Shown: positions 27,601 through 35,527, numbered from the stretch's first letter. The stretch: 64,000 nt of DNA from Flavobacteriales bacterium (GCA_018402085.1 JAGYJM010000002.1:1550001-1614000); one strand, 5' to 3'. A program made the numbers and translations. Notes: generated by a model from the sequence alone, not told the origin.

Positions 27601-30600
27601 CCGCAACGGCAGAACCGGGCGGTCCTTATACCATCTGTAGCAGTGACATTGCCAATATTGAAGTGACTACCACACCAGGTGACGGATCCTGGTCGGGCGG
27701 TGCAGGTGTTTTTGGTGACGCTTCCAGTGCTTCCACCACCTACGATCCTGATCCATCAGAAACCGGTAACACAGTTATACTCACATGGACAACAGTCGAT
27801 CCCGATGATGACGGCCCTTGTCAACCTGTCACCACCCAAATCGAAATCAATGTCCTCGAAGAAGCTATTGCTGAAGCTGGCGGGCCCTACGCTGTGTGCG
27901 GTGCAGAGCCCATCGAGTTATCTGCCACCACCAATGGCAACGGTCAATGGAGCGGCGGCACCGGATTATTCGATGATCCCACCAATCCCAATGCCACCTA
28001 CACACCCGACCCCTCCGAAGTAGGCACATCCATTACACTTACGTGGGACACATTTGATCCCGATGGTGATGGCCCTTGTGACAGCGCTACCTCGGATACC
28101 GAACTCACGATCAGCACTCCCGCAACGGCAGAACCTGGCGGCCCTTATACCATCTGTAGCAGCGACGTTGCTAATATTGAAGTAACCACCACCCCCGGTG
28201 ACGGATTCTGGTCTGGCGGTTCAGGCATTTTTGGAGACGCTTCCAGCGCTTCCACAACCTATGACCCTCACCCATCTGAAACAGGTACCGGGATTCTTTT
28301 GAATTGGACTACCGTAGATCCTGATGGAGATGGACCATGCACAACCGTAAACGCCACCATTTCGGTCAACATCCTGGCGGAAGCAACAGCAGAGATCTTT
28401 GAGCCAAATTTCACTTGTAACGACACGCCCGTTGAAGTTCAGGTTACCGCCAATGGTGCCGGTGAATGGTCTGTTGCTCCGGCGTCTGCCGGTGAATTCG
28501 CCGATGTTTCAGATCCATCAACAGTTTTTACCCCTGCGGTCGACCTTTATACATCTTCAACCGTCACCCTTGAATGGATTACATTTGACCCTGATGATGA
28601 TGGTCCCTGCACGGCATTTACCACCAACGCGCCACTCGAGCTTAATGAATTGCCTCTTATTGATCTTAATCCTGCATTTGAAATCGATTGCGGTGATGAA
28701 ATTGAAGCTGCCATTTCTGGCGGCACCATTGGTGCTGACTACAGCTATGCGTGGTCACCTGTTGATGGAATCGTTTCCCCAAACTCAAATCCAACTCCGG
28801 TAAATGCAGCAGGTCAGTACACATTGACCGTAACCGATGACAACGGCTGCTCAAGCGAATCAGAAACGGTAGTCGAACTCAACGAACTCGACCAGATGGC
28901 CGCTGCCGAAGATGCAGAGCTTTGCTTCAATGAAGAAGTAACACTGATCGGATCCGCAACACTTGGTGCCGCACCCTTCAGCTATCAATGGTCACCTTCG
29001 GATCATCTGACCCCTGACGAAGCCGATGAAGCAGAGGTGACATTCGTGTACAACGAACCGGATTTTGCACAAGACAGTACATTCATCCTATCGCTCTTCG
29101 TAACAGATGCACTGGGTTGTACAGATGAAGAACTGGTCGAGGTGCTGGTTCACCCTCTGCCGGTTGTAGAAGCAGGTCCTGATACTGCCCTTTGCGCTTA
29201 TGAAGCTCCTTTCTTCCTCACAGATTACTCACCTTTAGAATTTGAAGGACTCTCAGGAACGTGGAGTCCATCTGGGTTGGTAGAGCCCGGCAATTTGCCT
29301 ATTGGCCCGAATACTTTCGAATACACCTTCACAGACTTCAACTCTTGTACAAATGTGGATCAACTAACCGTCACGATTCATGAAGTACCCGTGGCTTCAT
29401 TTGCCTATCCTGAACAAGCTTGCGAAAATGAACCTGTCGTATTCTCTAGCACATCTACTTGCACCACCTGTGGACCATTGCAATTAGACTGGGATTTCAA
29501 TGGCGAAGCTTCCAGCGACCTCTTTGCTCCTTCGCATACATTTAGTGATACAGGTTTTGTAGACATCCAATTGGGAGTGATTTCTACTTTCGGTTGCCAG
29601 GACTCTATAACAGAAACAATGCACATCCTGGCTCTGCCGGAAACGTCCTTCGAACTAAGCGATAATGGCCTTTGTGGGCCAGTCGACATCACTCTTGATA
29701 ACACGACCATTGGCTCAGGTGTGACTTTTGATTGGAGCATCGAACCTCTTGGCGTAAGTGCGGAACCAGAACCGGGCACGTTGACCTTCCCTGCCGCTCC
29801 TTGTGACTCCATTTTCTATCAGATCGATCTCACCGCTACCAATATTTGTGGAAGTACAAGTTTCAACGATTCACTACTCGTCTACGCCCTTGCACAACCA
29901 GACTTCGTTTTCAGCGCAGACACAGTCTGCTCGGAGCAGCTGGTAGAAATTTACAACTCAACGGAGTGCGCCTGGCAAACCATTTATCAGTGGGATCTTG
30001 GTGACGGTAACGTCTCAAACTCTCAAGATCTTGAAATTGCCAATGTTTACACCACCGGACTTGACTTTACCAGCTACCCTGTAACACTCACGGCTACGAA
30101 CCCTTGTGGCGTCTCCGAATACACAGATGAAATCATTATCGCACCTATTGAAATTGAAGCATTCTTCAATGCAGACCCGATCACAGGCTGCGAGCCCCTC
30201 GACGTGAATTTTGACCAGGAGATGTTTGGCGTAACATACTTCGGGTGGGACTTTGGAGATGGCTACACCTCTGCAACAGAAGACCCCGAACATACGTTCC
30301 TGAACGACGGCTCATACCTGGTAGAGTTCATTGCCGGAAACTTCTGCGGAGCTGAAGACACTGCATATCAAACCATCAACGTACTGCCGGCGCCTCAGAT
30401 CGATTTCATTAGTACAGAACAATTCTTGTGCGTAGGCGAAGCCACACAGTTTATTCCATCCGGCGACCCGATCACCGGGCATAACTGGTCGTTTGGTGAT
30501 GGTAATTCGAGTACGCAGGTTTCACCGGGTCATATCTACGATGAAGAAGGCTTCTACGAAGTCACACTTGACGCCTTTTCGTCTTTAAACGGTTGCCCGA

Positions 30601-31403
30601 ATAGCGTCACAGATACTATTCAAGTTATCACAACTCCCGTCGCCCAGATTTCAACCGAAGAGGCCGAGGGTTGCCCTCCGTTCACGGCAGTGCTAACAAA
30701 CGATTCCGAAAACGCTGTCAACTTCTTTTGGGACCTTGGAGATGGTAATTTCTTCGTAGGCGACACACTTACCCACACCTTCATGGAAACAGGTGACTAT
30801 GAAGTAGAAGTCATCGCTATAAACAGTAACTCTTGTGCTGACACTACAAGTATTGAAATCACCGTTTATCCGCAGCCCATTGCTGATTTTGAGTTTGAGA
30901 CTTTCGATAATGACTTCAATCTGGATGTCGACTTCGAGAACCTCTCACAAGATGCCGTGGCCTACGAGTGGACGTTCGGTGATGGCAACGATTCTTACTT
31001 CACACACCCTTATCATTCGTATGAAAAGACCGGCAGTTGCATTTACAATCCGCAACTCATCGCCTACAACTTCTTTAATTGTACCGATACAATGGCCAAA
31101 CCAATCGAGATTCCTCTTGAGATGCGCATATGGGCTCCGAATGCCTTCACCCCTGACAATGATGGTATCAACGATGTATTCAGCATAGTCACCAGTGATG
31201 TAGCTACAGAAGATTCACGACTGGCCATTTTCAACAGATGGGGAGTACTCATTCACGAAGACATTGGACTCTACCCTTCCTGGGATGGCTATATTGACGG
31301 AAAACTAGCCAAAAATGATCTCTACGTCTGGAAATACTTCGGGCGTGAAAAATGCGGTGAAGAAGAGGTGAACCTAACAGGGCATGTGGTCTTGATCAAG
31401 TAG
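21648..31403 (+). CDS. Giant SprB-like surface adhesin with gliding-motility C-terminal domain
   Basis: 3251 residues. A signal peptide (about 10-31, FCTFLLLLVGQLSSVAQ) is followed by Ig/PKD-like modules (about 32-785). A long run of about 85-residue repeats (785-2330) shares GPYxxC ... SGTGTFxD ... TxTPxxxxxG ... TWTTDDPDGDGPC. Further Ig modules follow, then PKD domains with DFGDGxxS motifs (2700-3120). The last 90 residues (WAPNAFTPDNDGINDVF ... IFNRWGVLIHE ... WDGYIDGKLAKNDLYVWK) are the CHU_C/TIGR04131 gliding-motility-associated domain, a type B sorting signal for type IX secretion. The protein should be exported and tethered to the cell surface for adhesion or gliding. The Asp-rich repeats probably bind calcium. 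Confidence 0.92.
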   Translation: MLSPILFLSSRKNVFCTFLLLLVGQLSSVAQDCAVSIDEGNNIDLNCGEQIEITVSPNNGGPFTYEWTGPNGFTSAEAQATVSESGEYTLTVSGENCDGEANAVVEVEIDQLLNMANAGSDISKCEGETVTFNIPNDGVSSNPNQNGTGPYTYSWSPVDGLSNPNILNPECSVTESTVYTLTVTDANGCSDTDQMNVSITPSAVANLEAGQGVTETDFNGVATFYKCGTNATTNFNFLDPTGGDPGSTYTISWGDGTPDYSSNTQPNPIGHVYEIGIYDLTYTIEEPDGCVSTVNYQVFYGSNPAVGLGNPGNTNVCSPSELTFPITGTEDNASGTIYTVTFNDGSPAEIFNHPPPNSITHTFQTGSCGTTSSDGQNDYENSYQANIVAENPCGTSSGTIVPIIINTSPSAGFTIDPYPISCTNTPVQVTSTATAEEIQGAVCLNEPPTVWEITPATGWSVTSGSLGATNGFDDFGVNWDPTSWTPGSQNLTVVFSEPGAYTIDQLVGISCGFETSTDTICIEAPPVPDIVLDPTTGCTPLVVNTSNNSLLDGCDVTFEWTAQQLTEGCPPQPGSIIYNGQLLEPEFEFIGQGTYEVTFTATNSCGSFDQTISPITVNGPPIIDQAPLEDICASGGCVSPSATTDDCGLAVEYAWSFPGGTPSSSDQQNPGQVCYDNPSTYSLTASATNNCGTAESVVEINVFPIPEVDAGDDLDLCEGDVSTLDGSASGGAGGFNYQWSPGTGLSDTNIPQPDVNANNNTTYTLTVTDASGCVGSDDVDVTVFPPATADANGPYSACEGLSVELNANASGNGSWSAPPGTGSFSDPSSTNTTFTPAAGQAGQSITVTWTTDDPDGAGPCGPASSDAVVTVLPPATAEIMGPDIMCSDTPVEIEVDSSVDGTWTTSGSGTFSNDGAASTTYSPSAADIGNTIEITWNTIDPDGALGPCVATSDVTTITINQAATADAGGPYAACGDQVVNIEADANGDGSWTIVGGNGFFSDATNQVTDFQVVSPIPGTVTLEWTTDDPDGNGPCQSVTSQTDIVVDAPPFANINGPFVVCSNGSVEVSVDTNYDGSWSTSGSGTFDDAQNSTTFYTPGATDNGTIDLTWTSIDPDGPCEPISDVTTIEINTAASASPLGPFVACGEEPVSIDVDSSISGSWSVINGSGTFDNSSEQQTLFTPGSSGVIELQWTTDDPDGDGPCEPVAVIETVTINDPAAATIDGPFTACSNLPIEISVTSNATGTWSTSGEGVIADINAETTAYTPAPNDFGSVVTITWTTDDPDGNGPCIPAVAESEITFNEAASAEVEGPFTTCGSDAIEVVATTSGEGEWSIVSGEGSFDDLSNNTTIFVPGDNAQTPITIAWSTNDPDGDGPCPAVSDESTIDIFPPATAEVTVASTLCSNEPIEVEAITNSSGSWSSSGAGIFDASTEAETAYIPVADDALNSPIILTWTTDDPDGDGPCEAVSDSEEIEINLPPVVDAGNDFVLCLGNGDEVLNGQPDGGTWSGEQVTEDGVFSPVNPEAYELIYFFTDAVGCSDEDTLIINVNQSAIAEAGGPYQTCDIEVVQLEATTNGNGQWSGGTGLFDDPTNPNATYTPDPAEVGTTITLTWDTFDPDGDGPCNSATSDTELTISTPATAEPGGPYTICSSDIANIEVTTTPGDGSWSGGTGVFGDAASATTTYDPDPSETGNTVILTWTTVDPDDDGPCQPVTTQIEINVLEEAIAEAGGPYAVCGAEPIELSATTNGNGQWSGGTGLFDDPTNPNATYTPAPAEEGTTITLTWDTFDPDGDGPCNSATSDTELTISTPATAEPGGPYTICSSDIANIEVTTTPGDGSWSGGAGVFGDASSASTTYDPDPSETGNTVILTWTTVDPDDDGPCQPVTTQIEINVLEEAIAEAGGPYAVCGAEPIELSATTNGNGQWSGGIGTFNDPSSPNATYTPAPAEEGTTITLVWDTFDPDGDGPCNSATSDTELTISTPATAEPGGPYTICSSDIANIEVTTTPGDGSWSGGAGVFGDASSASTTYDPDPSETGNTVILTWTTVDPDDDGPCQPVTTQIEINVLEEAIAEAGGPYAVCGAEPIELSATTNGNGQWSGGTGLFDDPTNPNATYTPDPSEVGTSITLTWDTFDPDGDGPCDSATSDTELTISTPATAEPGGPYTICSSDVANIEVTTTPGDGFWSGGSGIFGDASSASTTYDPHPSETGTGILLNWTTVDPDGDGPCTTVNATISVNILAEATAEIFEPNFTCNDTPVEVQVTANGAGEWSVAPASAGEFADVSDPSTVFTPAVDLYTSSTVTLEWITFDPDDDGPCTAFTTNAPLELNELPLIDLNPAFEIDCGDEIEAAISGGTIGADYSYAWSPVDGIVSPNSNPTPVNAAGQYTLTVTDDNGCSSESETVVELNELDQMAAAEDAELCFNEEVTLIGSATLGAAPFSYQWSPSDHLTPDEADEAEVTFVYNEPDFAQDSTFILSLFVTDALGCTDEELVEVLVHPLPVVEAGPDTALCAYEAPFFLTDYSPLEFEGLSGTWSPSGLVEPGNLPIGPNTFEYTFTDFNSCTNVDQLTVTIHEVPVASFAYPEQACENEPVVFSSTSTCTTCGPLQLDWDFNGEASSDLFAPSHTFSDTGFVDIQLGVISTFGCQDSITETMHILALPETSFELSDNGLCGPVDITLDNTTIGSGVTFDWSIEPLGVSAEPEPGTLTFPAAPCDSIFYQIDLTATNICGSTSFNDSLLVYALAQPDFVFSADTVCSEQLVEIYNSTECAWQTIYQWDLGDGNVSNSQDLEIANVYTTGLDFTSYPVTLTATNPCGVSEYTDEIIIAPIEIEAFFNADPITGCEPLDVNFDQEMFGVTYFGWDFGDGYTSATEDPEHTFLNDGSYLVEFIAGNFCGAEDTAYQTINVLPAPQIDFISTEQFLCVGEATQFIPSGDPITGHNWSFGDGNSSTQVSPGHIYDEEGFYEVTLDAFSSLNGCPNSVTDTIQVITTPVAQISTEEAEGCPPFTAVLTNDSENAVNFFWDLGDGNFFVGDTLTHTFMETGDYEVEVIAINSNSCADTTSIEITVYPQPIADFEFETFDNDFNLDVDFENLSQDAVAYEWTFGDGNDSYFTHPYHSYEKTGSCIYNPQLIAYNFFNCTDTMAKPIEIPLEMRIWAPNAFTPDNDGINDVFSIVTSDVATEDSRLAIFNRWGVLIHEDIGLYPSWDGYIDGKLAKNDLYVWKYFGREKCGEEEVNLTGHVVLIK
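26562..28330 (+). repeat. 519-bp near-identical intragenic tandem repeat
   Basis: Units start at 26562, 27081, 27600 and 28119 (the last diverging). Each encodes two 85-88 residue modules, one with CSSDIANIEVTTTPGDG and one with CGAEPIELSATTNGNG. Long stretches are identical at DNA level including third positions, so the duplications are recent or homogenised. Confidence 0.9.
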
Positions 31404-31429
31404 ATATGGCGCATTTCTTGGTTCTCTTT

Positions 31430-31449
31430 CAGCGCAAAAGCGCTGGATG
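31430..31449 (+). repeat. AAAA-loop hairpin, GATG tag
   Basis: Stem CAGCGC/GCGCTG, loop AAAA, then GATG, 26 bp after the adhesin stop. It shares 22 identical bases with the copy in the polyferredoxin gene. Confidence 0.6.
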
Positions 31450-31623
31450 CTAACAATTCCAGATGTTCCGAACTTACCTTTTAACCCATTGTCTGAAAAG
31501 CACATTGGGTTAATTATTCGACCCTAGTCAACATGAAACAATCTGCCTACGGAAAGCCGCTCATAATCGATGCTCAGAATCAAGTTATAGGCCTGGAACG
31601 CATCGAGGCGAATGATGAGCTGA

Positions 31624-31791
31624 AGACTATTACTCAGCGATAAGGCCAGCGCGCTATTCACCCACACCTTCTTCAGCGGTGACCTCACAACCTTTCAAGA
31701 AAAGCGCGATGAGTTGATTGCGTATTGTGGGTTGGATACGTTGGGGATGGTGGAGATTTTTGAGGTGTTGAACGGAGTTAAAATATGGTGA
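31624..31791 (+). pseudogene. C-terminal remnant, possibly of a DUF2779 protein
   Basis: A frame open from 31624 to the TGA at 31789-31791 reads FTHTFFSGDLTTFQEKRDEL then IAYCGLDTLGMVEIFEVL. The phrase YCxLDTLxMVxIxExL is typical of the end of DUF2779 (Cas4-like nuclease relative) proteins. No start codon or upstream domain remains, so this is at most a fragment left by recombination at the island border. Confidence 0.4.
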
Positions 31792-31868
31792 TAAGTGAAA
31801 TGGGGTAAAGCTACTCACAGACACTCTCTAGCCAGTATATAAATGAGTCAATACAGATAGTGCCTGCA

Positions 31869-32876
31869 TCAAGAATTCGACATCCTTTCGTAACGGAAAC
31901 ATTCCGACAATATTTGATTGCCATATGCTACGAATGATGCCGAATCCCAATCTCCCTCAAGAATCGCTTCATACATCTCTCGCTTGTCTGGTTCTAATTT
32001 TACAAAACCATGACTATGTACGTTTCGCAAAAGGCGAAGAACCTCCCAAAAAGTATAAATCTGCTCACCAATTTTCAACAGCCTGTTTATACTCTGATAT
32101 GTAACCAAGTATTTCTCATCTTTTCTCGCTTTTCCACCATAAACACACATCTCCCTGTTTTTAATATAAAATCTTCTAACCTCTATCCAGTCACCAGTGT
32201 CCGCTACATACTTCAATGGCTGACTAGGCTGAAAGCAAGCCCCGAGCGATTCGAGTTGATAATTGACATTGAATATATCTCTTTCTACTTCAACCTTCTC
32301 CATTCCTTTTACAAAATAGACTCCAATCGTAGGCGGAAAAACGAATAAGTGGTAATATGAACTTATAAGTTTCTCAAACCATGTATGCAACTGTTGATCA
32401 AGCTTCTCGCTATCTGCCTCATCATCATTTCTGCTCTTCAAGAAAATACTTTGACTGTCAGGATCTTTGTAAACATCAGCTATTCCAGTAAAATTAAACC
32501 ATTTATTTATTGATTCGATGCGTTCCCGTAAGGCATCTGCAGAAACCTTTTCAAAACGATGGTTTGCTAAACCTTCGAGGCACTTTGCTAGACTCACTGC
32601 ATACTCAATATAAGATGAAGACAACTCAGAAAGAAAAACACTAGAGAAATAGCCAAATAGTTCCTCCCTCCATCTTTCATCTTCTATCTGACCTACGGCA
32701 GTATCAAATCTTTTCCTGATACTATCATCCCAACTCCCAGTGCGATGAGACACAGTTATGAACTCAGACTCAATACTTGTGATTGTTTTCTTCTTCTCAA
32801 CATCCTGCTCAACATACTGAGCAAATACCTTAGCCATTTTACTGATTTCCGAACTAAGTTGCTTAATGTCATCCAT
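31869..32876 (-). CDS. Retron accessory protein, candidate HEPN-like effector
   Basis: 335 residues, unknown family. The N-terminal half is helical and charged (EQDVEKKKTITSIESEF, about 15-60). A middle part has mixed character with HTWFEKLISSYYHLFVFPP. The C-terminal part has helical FWEVLRLLRNVHSHGFVKL at about 276-294. RNVHSH (R284, H289) fits the Rx4-6H motif of HEPN ribonucleases and sits in a helix, as it should. The start overlaps the reverse transcriptase stop by 8 bp, so the two are co-translated; a protein in this place is normally the toxic effector that a retron RNA-DNA holds in check. No signal peptide or membrane segment. The HEPN assignment rests on one motif and context. Confidence 0.6.
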   Translation of the reverse strand: MDDIKQLSSEISKMAKVFAQYVEQDVEKKKTITSIESEFITVSHRTGSWDDSIRKRFDTAVGQIEDERWREELFGYFSSVFLSELSSSYIEYAVSLAKCLEGLANHRFEKVSADALRERIESINKWFNFTGIADVYKDPDSQSIFLKSRNDDEADSEKLDQQLHTWFEKLISSYYHLFVFPPTIGVYFVKGMEKVEVERDIFNVNYQLESLGACFQPSQPLKYVADTGDWIEVRRFYIKNREMCVYGGKARKDEKYLVTYQSINRLLKIGEQIYTFWEVLRLLRNVHSHGFVKLEPDKREMYEAILEGDWDSASFVAYGNQILSECFRYERMSNS

Positions 32877-33897
32877 TCTTTAAATGATTAAACTGTTCCG
32901 TTAAACGTATAACAAGCGTATCTTCATCCCCTCGCACCATTCTGAGAAACATCAGTTTACCTTCAAGGACTCGAGCAAAATCTGCAGTTTCGGCAGGATG
33001 CCCTTTGAGTACCTCAAGTTTGTCCTGACAAAAATCGAGGCCTTTCGTTTCCCAATTGTGCAGCATGGCCCGTATTTGGTTGACAAACTCTCTCGGTACG
33101 TTGACTTTTTCATTCACGACCAAACCCGTTACCTCTTGTCTAGTCGATTTATCAAGCAAACGCGTCTTCTTAATATTGAATCGAAAGCCCTCTTCGCTGA
33201 CAATCCTTTCGAGCTTTAAGAAGAACTTACCGTCAAATACCCTTTCATCTGACGACAAAGTCATATCATCTGCATAGCGAGTATAGACGCACCCCCTGGC
33301 TAAGGCAAAAAGATTCATCCTGCGATCCAATCGTTGACAAACGATATTGGTCAACACAGGTGATGCCGGTGAACCTTGAGGAAGAACACCAGCAAACGAG
33401 CACAATCCGGCAATGAGCTTCGCACCTTCTTCCGGGAAGTCAAATGGCGCGAGTTGAAGGACAGCTTTCACACGACCTTGTGTAATAGTAGGGAAAAAGT
33501 CCTTCAGGTCAACGTTAAGTACATACAGCGCACCTACATGTTCTTTTGCATTTGACACAATGCTACGCTCTCGAACAAAGCCGTGCACACTCTCATCCGG
33601 CTCAAACAGGGCCTGTAGGAGTTCACTGATCAGATGCTGAATTCTTTTTAGACCTCTCTTAGGAGCATGGATGCTTCGCGTTGAACCCGATTTTTTAGGA
33701 ATCTCGAAATACCGGTACTCCATGTCTGCATTGTGCAAGCAATAAACGAGCTGCTTCAAAGAAAGTTCAACATACTCAGACTCTGAATTTGCTGCATTCA
33801 ACCGCCCGATGGCATTGAGCAGTTTAACCAAATCTAGAGCCGAGCGGCATCGTTTAGCCGCTAGTGAGATTGCCTTATGTTCTGTAATCGTATACAT
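32869..33897 (-). CDS. Retron-type reverse transcriptase
   Basis: 342 residues from the ATG at 33897 (a TTG at 33903 is the alternative). It shows NAKEH (116-120), the retron-specific NAxxH motif, followed by YVLNVDLKDFFPTI with the first catalytic Asp130. LPQGSPASPVLTNIVC follows (172-187), then YTRYADDMTLSS with the catalytic YADD at 208-211, and VTGLVVN (256-262), the retron VTG motif in the thumb. There is no maturase domain, so it is not a group II intron enzyme. A structured RNA with matching a1/a2 arms lies directly upstream (33909-34118), and the accessory gene follows with an 8-bp overlap. The enzyme should make multicopy single-stranded DNA covalently joined to the msr RNA. Confidence 0.92.
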   Translation of the reverse strand: MYTITEHKAISLAAKRCRSALDLVKLLNAIGRLNAANSESEYVELSLKQLVYCLHNADMEYRYFEIPKKSGSTRSIHAPKRGLKRIQHLISELLQALFEPDESVHGFVRERSIVSNAKEHVGALYVLNVDLKDFFPTITQGRVKAVLQLAPFDFPEEGAKLIAGLCSFAGVLPQGSPASPVLTNIVCQRLDRRMNLFALARGCVYTRYADDMTLSSDERVFDGKFFLKLERIVSEEGFRFNIKKTRLLDKSTRQEVTGLVVNEKVNVPREFVNQIRAMLHNWETKGLDFCQDKLEVLKGHPAETADFARVLEGKLMFLRMVRGDEDTLVIRLTEQFNHLKNG

Positions 33898-33908
33898 AAT
33901 CAAAAAAG

Positions 33909-34118
33909 GTGAGAGACAGCCACGGCTTTCAAAACCTCAAGTAATCAATCTCAAAAAATGAGAATGAAATAAATGCCAGATGTCTGAATGTATCATGTAA
34001 CAGAAACTTCAGTTTCTGGTAAACAAGCCAAGATGTCATCAGTGCAAAGCAAATCAGAAACCTTGTTACATGCACTGTGTTACACAGCACGGATTAAACC
34101 TCTCTGGCTATCTCTCAC
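33909..34118 (-). ncRNA. Retron msr-msd RNA
   Basis: On the minus strand the transcript begins with a1 GTGAGAGATAGCCA (34118-34105) and ends with a2 TGGCTGTCTCTCAC (33922-33909), which pair over 14 bp with a single G-U. The a1 arm contains TAGC, so the G at 34108 is the likely priming guanosine, and AGAGAGGTTTAATC follows, resembling the start of known msr RNAs. A hairpin GTGC-TGTGTAACACA-GTGC (about 34090) is the msr stem-loop. In the msd part CATGTAACA (34071-34063) pairs with TGTTACATG (34002-33994), and CAGAAACT-GA-AGTTTCTG (34018-34001) is an inner hairpin. The RNA starts 4 bp after the helicase stop and ends 12 bp before the RT start. Its exact ends are inferred. Confidence 0.85.
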
Positions 34119-34122
34119 TATT

Positions 34123-35475
34123 TTATGCCGCCCAAGTTAGTAATTCAGTTCTTGCTCTCGTCACCGCAGTATAAGTCCAGCGGTTCGTATCGGTTTGTGG
34201 TCTGTAAGGATGTAGTATCACCCTGTCCCACTCACCACCTTGCGCCTTATGACAAGTCATCGCGTAACCATGCCTCAACCGAAAAGCACTGAGATATGGA
34301 TCGTCAACTCGATTAAGGCTATCACGGTATCTATGGTTCCTTTTCATGACCTCAGCTTTTAGCGCCTTTTCCTGCTCTTTTCTCAACAATCCGTTAGGTG
34401 AACTAAGAGTTTCCATCAAGCACTTCGATTGAAACGACGTCAATTGACCGGTGTGGTCCTCATACTTGAGCTTAACATCTTTGAAATGCAGACCTGCAAA
34501 TTCTTCCGTATGATCAGATACGCTTTCAATCACAGCTGAATCTCCTTTCATGATATGCGCTCCTGTCGCAATCCAGTTATTTTGAAATATTACTTGTTCA
34601 CCTGCGACGAGCAGCGCATCCGGACTACCGAAGATCTGATTGCGTAACTCTTCATTCCAGAAATTCACGTCTTTATTGGTATAGGCAATAACACATGTTT
34701 TATCAAGGTGGTCACTTGAATAGTTGGACGCATAGTAATCTCTGAGTTCCCACCAACGCGCACTCGGTTCGATCGAGAAGGGTGAAACGTCATTGTTTTC
34801 AATGCGCTCTCGCAGCTCGCTTGCCACAGCCAATATTTGTGATGATTCTTTTTGACGCACGACCTGGCGAATACTCAAGGCCTTAACACTAAGGTCAAAC
34901 TTCTTACACAAGTAGTTCTCATCCAGTGCGCCAGAGAACGGGTTGCTGTATTTCATCACTGGTGGCAGTTGGCAACGGTCACCAATAAAAAGCACCTTGC
35001 TCTTTGCATTTGTCATTTTCACAAATCGTATCAAGTCAGAGAGCAAAGCCCCCGGAGCAATAAAATCACCGGTTCGATCATGTTCATCACTGATCATTGA
35101 AGCCTCATCAATTATGAACAAGGTCGGTCTGTCTCCCACATCGTCACGCCGAATGAACTCCACGGTACCATCAGGTCTCTCGTGCGGAATATAAATCAGA
35201 TTGTGGATTGTTTTAGCACCAGTTCCAGTATGTTGGCGAAGTACCTTTGCAGCGCGACCTGTCGGTGCTGCCAACTGCACTTTACCTCCACTTTGAAAGA
35301 CGCAATTAACCAAGGCCTTCATTAACGAAGTTTTACCTGAACCCGCTGAACCATCCAAAATGAATACACCTTTCTGGTTTTCGTCGTTGATGAATTGATC
35401 AAGGGCCTGCATAGCTCTGATTTGGTCTTCACTCGGAGTGTGCTCGAAATAATCTTGAATCGTTTTCATTTTCAA
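34123..35475 (-). CDS. RecD-like SF1 helicase
   Basis: 450 residues. Walker A is GSAGSGKT (42-49), PTGRAAKVL (71-79) is motif Ia, IIDEASMIS (121-129) is Walker B, FIGDRCQLPPV motif III, and HGYAMTCHKAQGGEWDRVI with YTAVTRAR the motifs V-VI of the UvrD/RecD C-terminal domain. It is shorter than RecD2 and lacks its N-terminal region, so it is closer to single-domain RecD-like or Pif1-like helicases found in mobile islands. Its stop is 4 bp before the retron RNA, suggesting co-transcription. A palindromic operator (35541-35567) sits 66 bp upstream of the start. Whether it belongs to the retron function is inference. Confidence 0.88.
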   Translation of the reverse strand: MKMKTIQDYFEHTPSEDQIRAMQALDQFINDENQKGVFILDGSAGSGKTSLMKALVNCVFQSGGKVQLAAPTGRAAKVLRQHTGTGAKTIHNLIYIPHERPDGTVEFIRRDDVGDRPTLFIIDEASMISDEHDRTGDFIAPGALLSDLIRFVKMTNAKSKVLFIGDRCQLPPVMKYSNPFSGALDENYLCKKFDLSVKALSIRQVVRQKESSQILAVASELRERIENNDVSPFSIEPSARWWELRDYYASNYSSDHLDKTCVIAYTNKDVNFWNEELRNQIFGSPDALLVAGEQVIFQNNWIATGAHIMKGDSAVIESVSDHTEEFAGLHFKDVKLKYEDHTGQLTSFQSKCLMETLSSPNGLLRKEQEKALKAEVMKRNHRYRDSLNRVDDPYLSAFRLRHGYAMTCHKAQGGEWDRVILHPYRPQTDTNRWTYTAVTRARTELLTWAA

Positions 35476-35527
35476 TCAGTTTAAGGAGTTAGGTGTTGCT
35501 TTCGTGTCTTTGCGGCTTTTCTTGAGT

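Larger units (their letters stand above)
31404..31868. other. Intergenic region with hairpin and gene remnant
   Basis: Left edge of the accessory island. It contains the hairpin at 31430, a 36-codon frame (31533-31643, starting MKQSAYGKPLIIDAQNQ, no known match) and a gene remnant (31624-31791). No terminator for the adhesin is clear apart from the hairpin. Confidence 0.5.

Noticed and set aside
22675-28803. Alternative-frame reading frames inside the adhesin, several of 100-170 codons
   Set aside because: They are shadows of the repeat-rich gene and recur at the 519-bp period with it.
32869-33903. Group II intron reverse transcriptase
   Set aside because: No maturase or endonuclease domain and no intron domain V; retron motifs present instead.
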